Shown here one piece after another: positions 1-5,765 of a stretch of 9,305 nt of DNA (positions are counted from its first letter, which is position 1; each line of letters starts with the position of its first letter). Location of the stretch: contig MWAR01000139.1 of assembly GCA_002068715.1 (NCBI GenBank), forward strand, positions 1 through 9,305. Reading direction: 5' to 3'. The position numbers were made by a program, and so were the translations under genes. Below the pieces are notes generated by a model. It was not told the DNA's origin. It saw only the letters and a list, made by a program, of their open reading frames with translations, and did not search any database. This stretch comes from a bacterium ADurb.Bin374. Lineage in GTDB: Bacteria; Riflebacteria; Ozemobacteria; Ozemobacterales; Ozemobacteraceae.

Positions 1-424
1 CGAGCGCCTCATTTTCACAGAGGCACCAGATCAGCGTATTTTCCCGGTTTGAGCCCCAGACGCGCAGCCTGTACTCGAAACATTTCCCGCTGTGTACAAA
101 GTTGTCGTAGATCTTGTTCGGGGCTTCGAGTGCCGGAAGCTCCCGGAAGGAAATCACCTCACAGGGCCCCTGCATGCCGCACTCGTTCGGCGACAGATCC
201 ACTCCCGAAACAAACTCCTGGTAAAAATTGATGTCCGTATGGAGGAACAGATCGGGGGCATCCTCGGATGATGCAGCCGCCGGACTGCCATCTCGGCGTT
301 CCTCCCACAGTTTTCTGCCCGAACCAAAAAAGTCGATGTCGGTCAGATCCGTCCCGGAAGACGGATAATAGCATATACATTGATATTTTTTCAGTTCCCG
401 TGCGAGGGCTTCCATGCCCGTCAT
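1..424 (-). CDS. Uncharacterised protein, C-terminus cut by window edge
   Basis: An open frame on the minus strand runs from an ATG at 424 to the left edge without a stop, giving 141 residues of an incomplete protein. The start is supported by AAAGGAGA about 9 bases upstream. The product begins MTGMEALARELKKYQ and then has a Tyr-Tyr-Pro-Ser-Ser-Gly stretch near residues 19-24, followed by Asp-rich text and an FLHTDINFYQEF segment near residues 60-72. It has several cysteines (residues 16 and 18, and others towards the cut end) and no signal peptide or membrane segment, so it is probably cytoplasmic. It lies 46 bases after the thioredoxin-like gene on the same strand and is likely its operon partner. 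I do not recognise the family and assign no function. Confidence that it is a real gene is good, from the ribosome site, the absence of stops and the protein-like composition. Confidence 0.72.
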   Translation of the reverse strand, partial: MTGMEALARELKKYQCICYYPSSGTDLTDIDFFGSGRKLWEERRDGSPAAASSEDAPDLFLHTDINFYQEFVSGVDLSPNECGMQGPCEVISFRELPALEAPNKIYDNFVHSGKCFEYRLRVWGSNRENTLIWCLCENEAL

Positions 425-470
425 GACGGCAGGTCTCCTTTGAGCGTCGGGAAGGCGGAATCCGCAGCGT

Positions 471-731
471 TCAGCGGCCGAGTTCCTTGCGAATCCAGCC
501 TTCCACTTTTTCCGCGATGACCGGTTTTCCCATCGAGTAGATCTTCCGGTTGATGACCACGACCGGGGTCGTGATGATACCGAAGCCGGCGGCTTCGGGA
601 GTGCCGCTCGCAACCAGGTCGAGTTTGATCTCCTCGCCCGGAAATTTTCTCGTCGCCTCGCTGACGATGCGGGCCGTTTCCTCGCACATCGTGCAACCCG
701 CGGGGTTCTTTATCACCGTGATGTTTACCAT
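471..731 (-). CDS. Small thioredoxin-fold redox protein (CxxC)
   Basis: This gene encodes 86 residues, about the size of a glutaredoxin or minimal thioredoxin domain. The first strand (VNITVIKNP) leads to a Cys-Thr-Met-Cys motif at residues 13-16, at the start of the first helix, which is the usual place for the redox-active pair. A Thr-Thr-Pro at 54-56 fits the conserved cis-proline that faces the active site, and it is followed by the strand VVVINRKIY. This supports a thiol-disulfide oxidoreductase or redox carrier in the cytoplasm, as there is no signal peptide. The active-site dipeptide is not the CGPC of classical thioredoxin, so the partner protein is unknown. GGGAGA lies 6 bases before the ATG. 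The gene starts 31 bases after the ankyrin gene ends and 46 bases before the orphan gene, suggesting one transcript. The fold is fairly sure; the substrate is not. Confidence 0.85.
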   Translation of the reverse strand: MVNITVIKNPAGCTMCEETARIVSEATRKFPGEEIKLDLVASGTPEAAGFGIITTPVVVINRKIYSMGKPVIAEKVEGWIRKELGR

Positions 732-762
732 GAAGCGTCTCCCGATATGATTTCCTGGCCCA

Positions 763-1362
763 TCATTCGCGTTTCAGCAACTCGACGATCTCATGGTATC
801 CCCGGCCTTCCGCCAGGTCAATCGCCCTCCGGCCGTCCAGATCGCGCGACTCTGGGTCGGCCCCATGTTCCAGGAGGTATCGCACCGCCTCCGCATATCC
901 CTGCTGTGCTGCAAGATGCAGGGGCGTCCAGCCATCCTTGTCGGGAAGGTTCACGGCCGCCCCGGCAGCGATGAACAGCCCGGTCATCTCGACGTGCCCA
1001 CGAAAAGCAGACCAATGCAGGGGCGTCCAGCCGTCGCGCTCGAGGGCATGGACCGACGCGCCGGCTTCCAGGAACAAGCGGGCCATGGCGAGCTTTTCCT
1101 TGGCCGCCGCCCAGTGAAGCGGCGTGACGCCGTCGATATTCGCCTTTCCCACCGATGCCCCCGCGGCCAGCAGTCGCCGGGCGATTCCCTCGTGTGTGGT
1201 TTTCGAGACATTGAGCAGGGGCGTCTGAACGCCATCCGCATCGGTTCCGTCAGGGTCGGCTCCCCCGGCCAGCAACTCGGCCACCTCTTCCTCCCGACCT
1301 TCAAAAACCGCTGACAGCAGCCGTCCGACGGTTTCACCCGAGACCGTGTTTTTCATGTCCAT
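763..1362 (-). CDS. Ankyrin-repeat protein
   Basis: This 199-residue protein is built almost wholly of ankyrin repeats. Three canonical 33-residue units are at residues 77-109, 110-142 and 143-175, each opening with Asp-Gly-x-Thr-Pro-Leu-His-x-x-Ala and ending in the Gly-Ala turn. A degenerate repeat occupies about 43-76, with Thr-Pro-Leu-Leu in place of the TPLH core. A capping half-repeat covers about 11-40 and a C-terminal cap covers 176-199. Ankyrin repeats are protein-binding scaffolds; the partner here is unknown. No signal peptide or enzymatic domain is seen, so a cytoplasmic adaptor is likely. The start at 1362 is supported by GGAGG 8 bases upstream; a second in-frame ATG at 1356 is less well placed. 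It is the first gene of the minus-strand run with the thioredoxin-like and orphan genes, and it diverges from the ord-like gene. Confidence 0.93.
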   Translation of the reverse strand: MDMKNTVSGETVGRLLSAVFEGREEEVAELLAGGADPDGTDADGVQTPLLNVSKTTHEGIARRLLAAGASVGKANIDGVTPLHWAAAKEKLAMARLFLEAGASVHALERDGWTPLHWSAFRGHVEMTGLFIAAGAAVNLPDKDGWTPLHLAAQQGYAEAVRYLLEHGADPESRDLDGRRAIDLAEGRGYHEIVELLKRE

Positions 1363-1570
1363 CCAATGTTCCTCCAGCTCTTCACCCTCGCGCAGCCGTT
1401 TTGCCTGACTGACACCGTTCCGTCGGGTCCGAACCGGCCTGCCGCACTCCTGATATGATGCACGTCCGGCCCTCCTTCCGCAATGGGATTCCCGTCACAT
1501 CTTTCGGAGGGCGTCTCCAACGGCTCCGGATAACGGCCCCGTGAGCCTGCTTGCATCCCGTGCTCCAACC
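1363..1570. other. Divergent intergenic region, upstream part
   Basis: This is the first part of a 328-base non-coding gap between the divergent ankyrin and ord-like genes. It contains the ankyrin ribosome site (GGAGG on the minus strand, near 1371-1375). The best minus-strand promoter guess is TTGCGG (around 1477-1482) with CATCAT 17 bases further downstream. That is only 3/6 and 4/6 to the sigma70 consensus, so I do not list it as a feature. No strong inverted repeat, RNA gene or conserved protein was seen here. The frames that cross it have unnatural composition. Confidence 0.5.
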
Positions 1571-1599
1571 TTGGCTCCTGACGGAGGACGATGTATACT
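1571..1599 (+). promoter_or_regulatory. Sigma70-like promoter of the ord-like gene
   Basis: TTGGCT at 1571-1576 matches 4 of 6 bases of the -35 box, and TATACT at 1594-1599 matches 5 of 6 of the -10 box. The spacer is exactly 17 bases. The predicted transcription start is near 1606, giving a leader of about 85 bases that opens with the hairpin at 1605-1651. This is a pattern match in the right place, not proof of activity. Confidence 0.6.
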
Positions 1600-1604
1600 C
1601 GGAG

Positions 1605-1651
1605 TGGTCTCGAGGAACGCCGCCGGCCCAGCCGGCCAGGGTTCCAGACCA
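1605..1651 (+). promoter_or_regulatory. Leader stem-loop of the ord-like transcript
   Basis: Three stacked arms fold on one another. TGGTCT (1605-1610) pairs with AGACCA (1646-1651), GGAAC (1614-1618) pairs with GTTCC (1641-1645), and GCCGGC (1622-1627) pairs with GCCGGC (1631-1636) around a CCA loop. Short internal loops separate the arms. It begins at the predicted transcription start and ends about 27 bases before the ribosome site. No U-tract follows, so it is not a classical terminator. CGAGGAAC recurs at 1660-1667, so GTTCC could pair upstream or downstream, which would allow two alternative folds. It could be a 5' mRNA stabiliser, a protein-binding site or a ligand-responsive leader; I do not recognise a known riboswitch class. 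Confidence 0.6.
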
Positions 1652-1678
1652 GTACAAGGCGAGGAACAAATAATCGAC

Positions 1679-1685
1679 AGGAGGA
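1679..1685 (+). promoter_or_regulatory. Shine-Dalgarno site that fixes the GTG start of the ord-like gene
   Basis: AGGAGGA lies 5 bases before GTG at 1691. Two nearby ATG triplets (1686 and 1689) are out of frame. An in-frame ATG far upstream at 1541 would place the promoter and hairpin inside the coding sequence and add about 50 residues with no family resemblance. Confidence 0.8.
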
Positions 1686-1690
1686 ATGAT

Positions 1691-2746
1691 GTGAAGAAAG
1701 ACAACGTCAAGATCGCGATCTGGGGATTCGGGGCCATGGGAAGCGGCATGGCCGAAGTGCTGCTGCGCAAGAAGGGTGTCGAGATCGTCGGCGTGTGCGA
1801 TATCCACCCGAACCGCTCGGGAAAGAGCATGTTCGAGGTACTCGGCGTTCCCCGGGGCAACCACAAGGACGTGATCATTCAGAGCGACATCCACAAGGTC
1901 ATCTCGAAGAAGTCGGCCGACCTCGTGCTGCTGGCGACGGATAGTTTCACCAGCAAGGCCTTCGACAAGATCAAGCTGATCGTCGAACTGGGCATCAACG
2001 TCATCACCACCGCCGAGGAAATGGCGTATCCGAAAGCCAAAGAGCCCAAACTCTCCGAAGAGATGGATCGCCTGGCGAAGGCGAATGGCGTCAGTATTCT
2101 CGGCACCGGCATCAACCCCGGCCTCATAATGGACCTGCTCGTCGTGCTGATGACCGGCGCCTGCACCGACGTCGAATTCGTCAAGGCCGAGCGCGTCAAC
2201 AGCCTTTCCCCCTTCGGCCCGGCCGTCATGGAGGAGCAGGGCGTGGGCATCACGCTCGACGAGTTCGAGAAACAGTCGAAGGCCGGCCACCTGGCGGGCC
2301 ACGTCGGCTTCAACGAGTCGGTCAACATGATCTGCGACGCGATCGGCTGGAAGCTCGACAAGCCCGTCGAGCAGACGATGGCTCCGATCGTCTCCAAGGT
2401 GCTGCGCAAGACGAAATACGCCGAAGTGAAGCCCGGCAACGTCGCCGGCTGCACCATGAAGGGCTTCGGCTACGTGAACGGCAAGCTCGCGGTCGAGATG
2501 ATCCACCCGCAGCAGATCGAGCCCGAACTCGAAGGCACCGATACCGGCGATTACGTCGTCATCAAGGGCACTCCGAACGTCAACCTGGCGAACAAGCCCG
2601 AGGTTCCCGGCGGCATCGGCACCATCGCGATGTGCATCAACATGATCCCGCAGGTCATCAACGCGAAGCCCGGCCTGCACACCATGCTCGACCTGCCGAT
2701 CCCGCGCGCCATCATGGGCGACATGCGCGAACAGATCCACGACTGA
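1691..2746 (+). CDS. ord: 2,4-diaminopentanoate dehydrogenase-like NAD(P)-dependent amine dehydrogenase
   Basis: This gene encodes 351 residues from a GTG start, close to the family's usual length. The N-terminus is a Rossmann strand and loop, IAIWGFGAMGSGM (residues 8-20), with the GxGxxG dinucleotide motif. It is followed by VEIVGVCDIHPNRSGK, whose acidic and basic residues sit where the cofactor ribose is read. These features and the later text resemble 2,4-diaminopentanoate dehydrogenase, related to dihydrodipicolinate reductase. In ornithine fermentation that cytoplasmic enzyme oxidatively deaminates 2,4-diaminopentanoate to 2-amino-4-oxopentanoate, which a thiolase then splits to acetyl-CoA and alanine. 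No aminomutase (oraS/oraE) or thiolase (ortA/ortB) gene is nearby, so the physiological substrate is inferred; another amine dehydrogenase activity is possible. The gene is monocistronic, with its own promoter, a structured leader and a terminator. Family assignment is from recall of the sequence pattern. Confidence 0.82.
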   Translation: MKKDNVKIAIWGFGAMGSGMAEVLLRKKGVEIVGVCDIHPNRSGKSMFEVLGVPRGNHKDVIIQSDIHKVISKKSADLVLLATDSFTSKAFDKIKLIVELGINVITTAEEMAYPKAKEPKLSEEMDRLAKANGVSILGTGINPGLIMDLLVVLMTGACTDVEFVKAERVNSLSPFGPAVMEEQGVGITLDEFEKQSKAGHLAGHVGFNESVNMICDAIGWKLDKPVEQTMAPIVSKVLRKTKYAEVKPGNVAGCTMKGFGYVNGKLAVEMIHPQQIEPELEGTDTGDYVVIKGTPNVNLANKPEVPGGIGTIAMCINMIPQVINAKPGLHTMLDLPIPRAIMGDMREQIHD

Positions 2747-2770
2747 TTCCAGATCGTATCTGATACCCTG

Positions 2771-2808
2771 GCGGGGGCGTGAAACACATCGTTTCCGCCC
2801 CCGCTTTT
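2771..2808 (+). terminator. Rho-independent terminator of the ord-like gene
   Basis: The GC-rich left arm at 2771-2785 pairs with 2791-2804 over 14 base pairs, with one bulged T at 2780 and a five-base loop (ACATC). TTTT follows at 2805-2808. It starts 24 bases after the stop codon. The T-tract is short, but the stem is very strong. Confidence 0.85.
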
Positions 2809-2820
2809 CATCGAAATGTT

Positions 2821-2850
2821 TTGACAAATTTCGGAAGCAGTCGCTATATT
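2821..2850 (+). promoter_or_regulatory. Sigma70-like promoter of the 234-residue exported protein gene
   Basis: A perfect TTGACA -35 box at 2821-2826 and TATATT (5 of 6) at 2845-2850 are separated by 18 bases; reading the -10 box one base earlier gives 17. An AT-rich stretch precedes the -35 box. The start of transcription would be near 2857, about 30 bases before the ATG. It is the best promoter match in the window and suggests strong basal expression. Confidence 0.8.
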
Positions 2851-2886
2851 TTGATCACTCAGACACCATCTGAAAGGGAGGATTCT

Positions 2887-3591
2887 ATGAACAAGTTGTG
2901 GGCTCTCTGTCTTGCGCTTTTCCTTTCGGCATCGGCCGTGTCGGCTCAGAGCGATCTCGATCCGGCATACGCAAAAACGTTTGGAAACGGCCTCGTTCTC
3001 GTCGCCCAAACCGGGTTTCCGGCAAAAGCGCAGTTCGACCCGGCCCAGTTCGATTACCGGGACGGCAAGTTCTTCATTCCGGCCGGTCCGACGGCCGAAT
3101 TCAACGTCAGAACCCTCCTTCCCAATGGTTTGACTCTGGGCGCGGCCCTAGAAAAGCTGAAAAAAGAACAGGCGGGCAACCTGAAGCATCACAAGGGCGA
3201 CTACTGCGTTTGGAAAGTCTGGTCCTCACACGAAGGCGGCACCCCGAGGGCAAACATCACCTGGCCCGCCAGCCTGAAGGACGAGCCGAAGTGGGCCTCC
3301 CCTCTCGAAGGGTTCACCAGCCTCGATCCGGAAGTTTACGACTGGACCGCTCCCGGCGCCAAGTATGAGGGCGACTTCAGAAGCGCCTTCTGGTCGATGA
3401 TGGCGGCCAGCAAACCCGGAGAAAAACTGTATGTTTCCTTCCACGTCTGCTACGAGTACGAGGTTCCCGGCGGCCAGGTCGAAAGCAAGTGGAACTCCGA
3501 CAAGAACAAATTCGAAGACGTGATTTCGAATGGCATGATCGGCTACGCCTATTCCGAGCCGCTGGCGGCTTCGACGGTCGAGTTCAAGTAA
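2887..3591 (+). CDS. Exported protein of unknown function (234 residues)
   Basis: The ATG at 2887 follows AAAGGGAGGA at 2873-2882, and an upstream in-frame start at 2779 would lie in the terminator and promoter. The first 20 residues form a typical Sec signal peptide: MNK, a hydrophobic core to about residue 17, then Val-Ser-Ala before Gln21 as a signal peptidase I site. Cys8 lies inside the hydrophobic core and does not fit a lipobox. The mature part, about 214 residues, is soluble-looking and rich in aromatic residues and Gly/Pro turns, as in a beta-rich domain. It has two cysteines, in DYCVWKV and FHVCYEY, which could form a disulfide in an oxidising compartment. It has no membrane anchor beyond the signal. 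I do not recognise the family. It is likely periplasmic or secreted, and it has its own consensus promoter and terminator, so it is a single-gene unit. Confidence 0.88.
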   Translation: MNKLWALCLALFLSASAVSAQSDLDPAYAKTFGNGLVLVAQTGFPAKAQFDPAQFDYRDGKFFIPAGPTAEFNVRTLLPNGLTLGAALEKLKKEQAGNLKHHKGDYCVWKVWSSHEGGTPRANITWPASLKDEPKWASPLEGFTSLDPEVYDWTAPGAKYEGDFRSAFWSMMAASKPGEKLYVSFHVCYEYEVPGGQVESKWNSDKNKFEDVISNGMIGYAYSEPLAASTVEFK

Positions 3592-3611
3592 AATCCCGGA
3601 TATCCAGCCGG

Positions 3612-3648
3612 ACGTTCCCGCGGACAGGTTTCGCGGGAACGTTTTTTT
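3612..3648 (+). terminator. Rho-independent terminator of the 234-residue protein gene
   Basis: A perfect 11-bp stem pairs ACGTTCCCGCG (3612-3622) with CGCGGGAACGT (3632-3642) around a 9-base loop, and is followed by seven T at 3642-3648. It lies 20 bases after the stop codon. The other strand has no T-run in the right place, so it appears to be one-directional. Confidence 0.93.
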
Positions 3649-3763
3649 CGGGTTGTCTTTGTTTGCGCGAGGGTGCGGGAAAACTGGCTGACGACGTACA
3701 AAAAAACGGCAATCGCAACTCTGCCGGCCACCGAAAACGCAGATTCCATCGCATTTTCTTTGG

Positions 3764-3779
3764 TGGCATGAAATCTGCA
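3764..3779 (+). promoter_or_regulatory. Possible sigma54 (RpoN) promoter of the 127-residue exported protein gene
   Basis: TGGCATGAAATCTGCA matches the TGGCAC-N5-TTGCW pattern with two mismatches. It keeps the two invariant dinucleotides, GG at 3765-3766 and GC at 3777-3778, exactly 10 bases apart. The predicted start near 3790 leaves a short leader and a GGAGG ribosome site at 3802-3806. No good -35/-10 pair was seen in 3649-3813. I cannot see an activator-binding repeat upstream, so this remains a candidate. Confidence 0.4.
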
Positions 3780-3813
3780 TATTGTCGGGCAACTCAACAT
3801 CGGAGGATGAACA

Positions 3814-4197
3814 ATGTCGGTTTCCAGGAAGCTCGTGGCAGTAGTCGTTGTTTTTCTGATGGTCTTCGCGGTTTCGGCATTCGCCGGATCGGTCAAGGAT
3901 CTGTCGAAGCACCTGTGGACATGGGCCGTCATGGAAGAACTCATGGATGAAGCCGCTCACGGCGGCGTGCCGCCCGTCGGCCCCGTGGAAGCCGAAAACA
4001 CCATGCTCCAGGCGCAGGCCGAGGTCAAGGCCATCGTTGCCGGCATCACGACCGAAGAAGAGATGCTCGCCGCCCGCAAGCTCGCCGACGAGTTCGTGCA
4101 AATGGGCGACCAGCAGGAAAAAGTCGGCCGCGCCCTGCACCGCCTCCTCGACCAGCACGGCAACTTCCTCAAAGTTCACGGCATAGGGAATAACTAA
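3814..4197 (+). CDS. Small exported protein of unknown function (127 residues)
   Basis: The start at 3814 has GGAGG 7 bases upstream. A Sec signal peptide covers residues 1-24: MSVSRK, a Val/Ala/Phe-rich core, and Ala-Phe-Ala before Gly25 as the cleavage site. The mature chain of about 103 residues has no cysteine. It is rich in Ala, Glu, Met and Leu, with charged-hydrophobic periodicity, notably around residues 58-75 and 80-115, which predicts mostly helix. A His-Gly-Gly-Val-Pro-Pro turn near residues 49-54 separates two helical parts. I do not recognise the family. It looks like a small helical periplasmic or secreted protein. It is flanked by a terminator on each side, so it is probably its own transcription unit, possibly under sigma54. 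It has no visible functional link to jetABC downstream, though it directly precedes it. Confidence 0.85.
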   Translation: MSVSRKLVAVVVVFLMVFAVSAFAGSVKDLSKHLWTWAVMEELMDEAAHGGVPPVGPVEAENTMLQAQAEVKAIVAGITTEEEMLAARKLADEFVQMGDQQEKVGRALHRLLDQHGNFLKVHGIGNN

Positions 4198-4209
4198 ACG
4201 GTTCATTCT

Positions 4210-4255
4210 ATTCACCCCCGAATGTCACGCGATGACATTCGGGGGTGAATTTTTT
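4210..4255 (+). terminator. Rho-independent terminator after the 127-residue protein gene
   Basis: A perfect 18-bp inverted repeat pairs 4210-4227 with 4233-4250 around the loop CGCGA, and six T follow at 4250-4255. It begins 12 bases after the stop codon. It is unusually long and perfect for a terminator. It ends only 37 bases before the chosen jetA start. Confidence 0.93.
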
Positions 4256-4292
4256 CTTGCATCCCGATGAGGAGCGATACTACGATAACAGG

Positions 4293-5765
4293 ATGAACGT
4301 GGGACACACAGGGAGACTCGATTACTCGACGATCGATGCCCTTCGCACCCATCATCCGGCGTGGTGCCTTCTGCGGTCCGACCACGCGCCTCTCGTGATT
4401 CATTTTCTCCATAGATCGTTCATCGAGCCGAACTTGCGCACCAAGCCCGCTGCCGATCTCGCCGAAACGCTCGAAGACGCGTTGTATGCCCTTCGACAGC
4501 AGATCGGCCCCGAATCGTTTCCGCGGCCGGCGATGGAGTATCTCAACGAGTGGGCAAAACCCGAGAAGGGCTGGCTCCGGAAGTTCTACGGCCCGTCGTC
4601 GGATGAACCGTTGTTCGACCTGACCCCCGCCGCCGAAAAAGCCATCGGCTGGCTGCATTCGCTCATCGAGCGGAAGTTCGTCGGAACCGAGTCGCGCCTG
4701 CTCACGCTGTTCGAGCTGCTTCGGCAGATGGACGAGGGCAGTGAGGCCGATCCCGACAAGCGTATCGCCGAACTGCGGAAACGCCGCGACGAGATCGATG
4801 CCGAGATCGGCCGCATCGAGGCCGGAGATGTATCACTCCTCGACGAGACGGCTCTGAAAGACCGATTCCAGCAGTTCGTCCAGACGTCGCGCGAACTGCT
4901 CGCCGATTTTCGCGAAGTGGAGCAGAACTTCCGCCGACTCGACCGCGAAGCGCGCGAGCGCATCACCCTCTGGGAAGGCAGTCGCGGCACGCTCCTCGAA
5001 GAGATCATGGGAAAACGCGACGTGATCGCGGAATCCGACCAGGGCCGGAGTTTCCAGGCATTCTGGACCTTCCTGCTCTCTGACACCAGGCAGAAAGAGT
5101 TTTCACGCCTGCTCGAAAAGGTCCTGCAGCTGCCTCCGGTCTCGGAGCTGAACCCCGACCCGCGCCTCCGCCGCATCCACTACGACTGGCTGGAAGCGGG
5201 CGAGCACGCCCAACGCATGGTAGCGCATCTTTCCCAGCAGCTCCGCCGCTTCCTCGACGACCGGACGAGACTGGAACACCGCCGCATCATGGAAATACTT
5301 CACAATATAGAATCGAAGGCGCTGGCGCTTCGGGCCGAGCCTCCGAAAGGGGATTTCATGGAACTCGCCGAGCCCGCCGCCGACGTTCAACTCCCCATGG
5401 AGCGCCCCCTGTATGCGCCGACGGTGAAGCACGTCGTGACCGACCTCAGGCTGGAGCAGGGCGATGCCGACCTCGATGCGGCCGTCCTGTATTCCCAGTT
5501 CGTCGTCGACCGCGAACAACTTTCCGCGAACATCCGCCGCGAGCTTCAGGCCCGCCCCCAGTTCAGCCTGGGCGAACTGGTCGAACGGCATCCGCTTCGC
5601 CGCGGCCTCGCGGAACTCGTCGCGTATCTGCAGCTGGGGAGCGACTCCTTCCGTTTCGTCGTCGACGAAGAGACGACGGAAACCATCTCCTGGCAGAACG
5701 CAGATTCCGACACCCCCACCGTCACGAAACGCGCAATATTGAAGCGCATCATTTTCACGAGATGA
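4293..5765 (+). CDS. jetA: Wadjet defence complex subunit JetA (DUF3375, kleisin; MksF-like)
   Basis: This is the kleisin of a Wadjet type I complex. It bridges the JetC ATPase heads and binds JetB in the SMC motor that acts against plasmids. The protein has 490 residues, usual for the DUF3375 family. The N-terminal domain contains a family-like segment from DYSTIDAL to LLRSDHAPL (residues 9-34), then FVGTESRLL. A charged coiled coil spans about 155-225, and a C-terminal winged-helix-like region runs from about 368 to 490. The start is uncertain. The longest frame opens with GTG at 4245 inside the terminator stem, which is unlikely. ATG at 4293 is chosen because homologues begin just before the DYSTI-like segment, but GTG at 4299 has a better-spaced AGGA (4290-4293). 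The stop overlaps the jetB start in an ATGA, showing translational coupling. No clear promoter is visible in the 37 bases after the upstream terminator. Confidence 0.93.
   Translation: MNVGHTGRLDYSTIDALRTHHPAWCLLRSDHAPLVIHFLHRSFIEPNLRTKPAADLAETLEDALYALRQQIGPESFPRPAMEYLNEWAKPEKGWLRKFYGPSSDEPLFDLTPAAEKAIGWLHSLIERKFVGTESRLLTLFELLRQMDEGSEADPDKRIAELRKRRDEIDAEIGRIEAGDVSLLDETALKDRFQQFVQTSRELLADFREVEQNFRRLDREARERITLWEGSRGTLLEEIMGKRDVIAESDQGRSFQAFWTFLLSDTRQKEFSRLLEKVLQLPPVSELNPDPRLRRIHYDWLEAGEHAQRMVAHLSQQLRRFLDDRTRLEHRRIMEILHNIESKALALRAEPPKGDFMELAEPAADVQLPMERPLYAPTVKHVVTDLRLEQGDADLDAAVLYSQFVVDREQLSANIRRELQARPQFSLGELVERHPLRRGLAELVAYLQLGSDSFRFVVDEETTETISWQNADSDTPTVTKRAILKRIIFTR

Noticed and set aside
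919..1035. Repeated CAGGGGCGTCCAGCC at about 919 and 1019
   Set aside because: The two copies encode the conserved DGWTPLH core of neighbouring ankyrin repeats, so this is coding redundancy and not a mobile or regulatory repeat.
1541..1690. N-terminal extension of the ord-like gene from ATG 1541
   Set aside because: The extension would cover the predicted promoter and leader hairpin, is Arg/Pro-rich and unlike the family, while a strong ribosome site sits exactly before GTG 1691.
1382..2827. A 481-codon open frame on the minus strand, antisense to the ord-like gene
   Set aside because: It covers a well-supported gene and a terminator. Its translation is dominated by Asp, His, Val and Leu in the way typical of a shadow frame of GC-rich DNA, and it has no recognisable domain.
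3700..3735. Possible minus-strand terminator, with CGGCA/TGCCG followed by seven T on that strand
   Set aside because: The stem has only 5 base pairs with a 10-base loop, and there is no minus-strand gene for it to end.
4245..4292. GTG at 4245 as the jetA start
   Set aside because: It lies inside the right arm of the perfect terminator stem and would add 16 residues that do not look like the family N-terminus.
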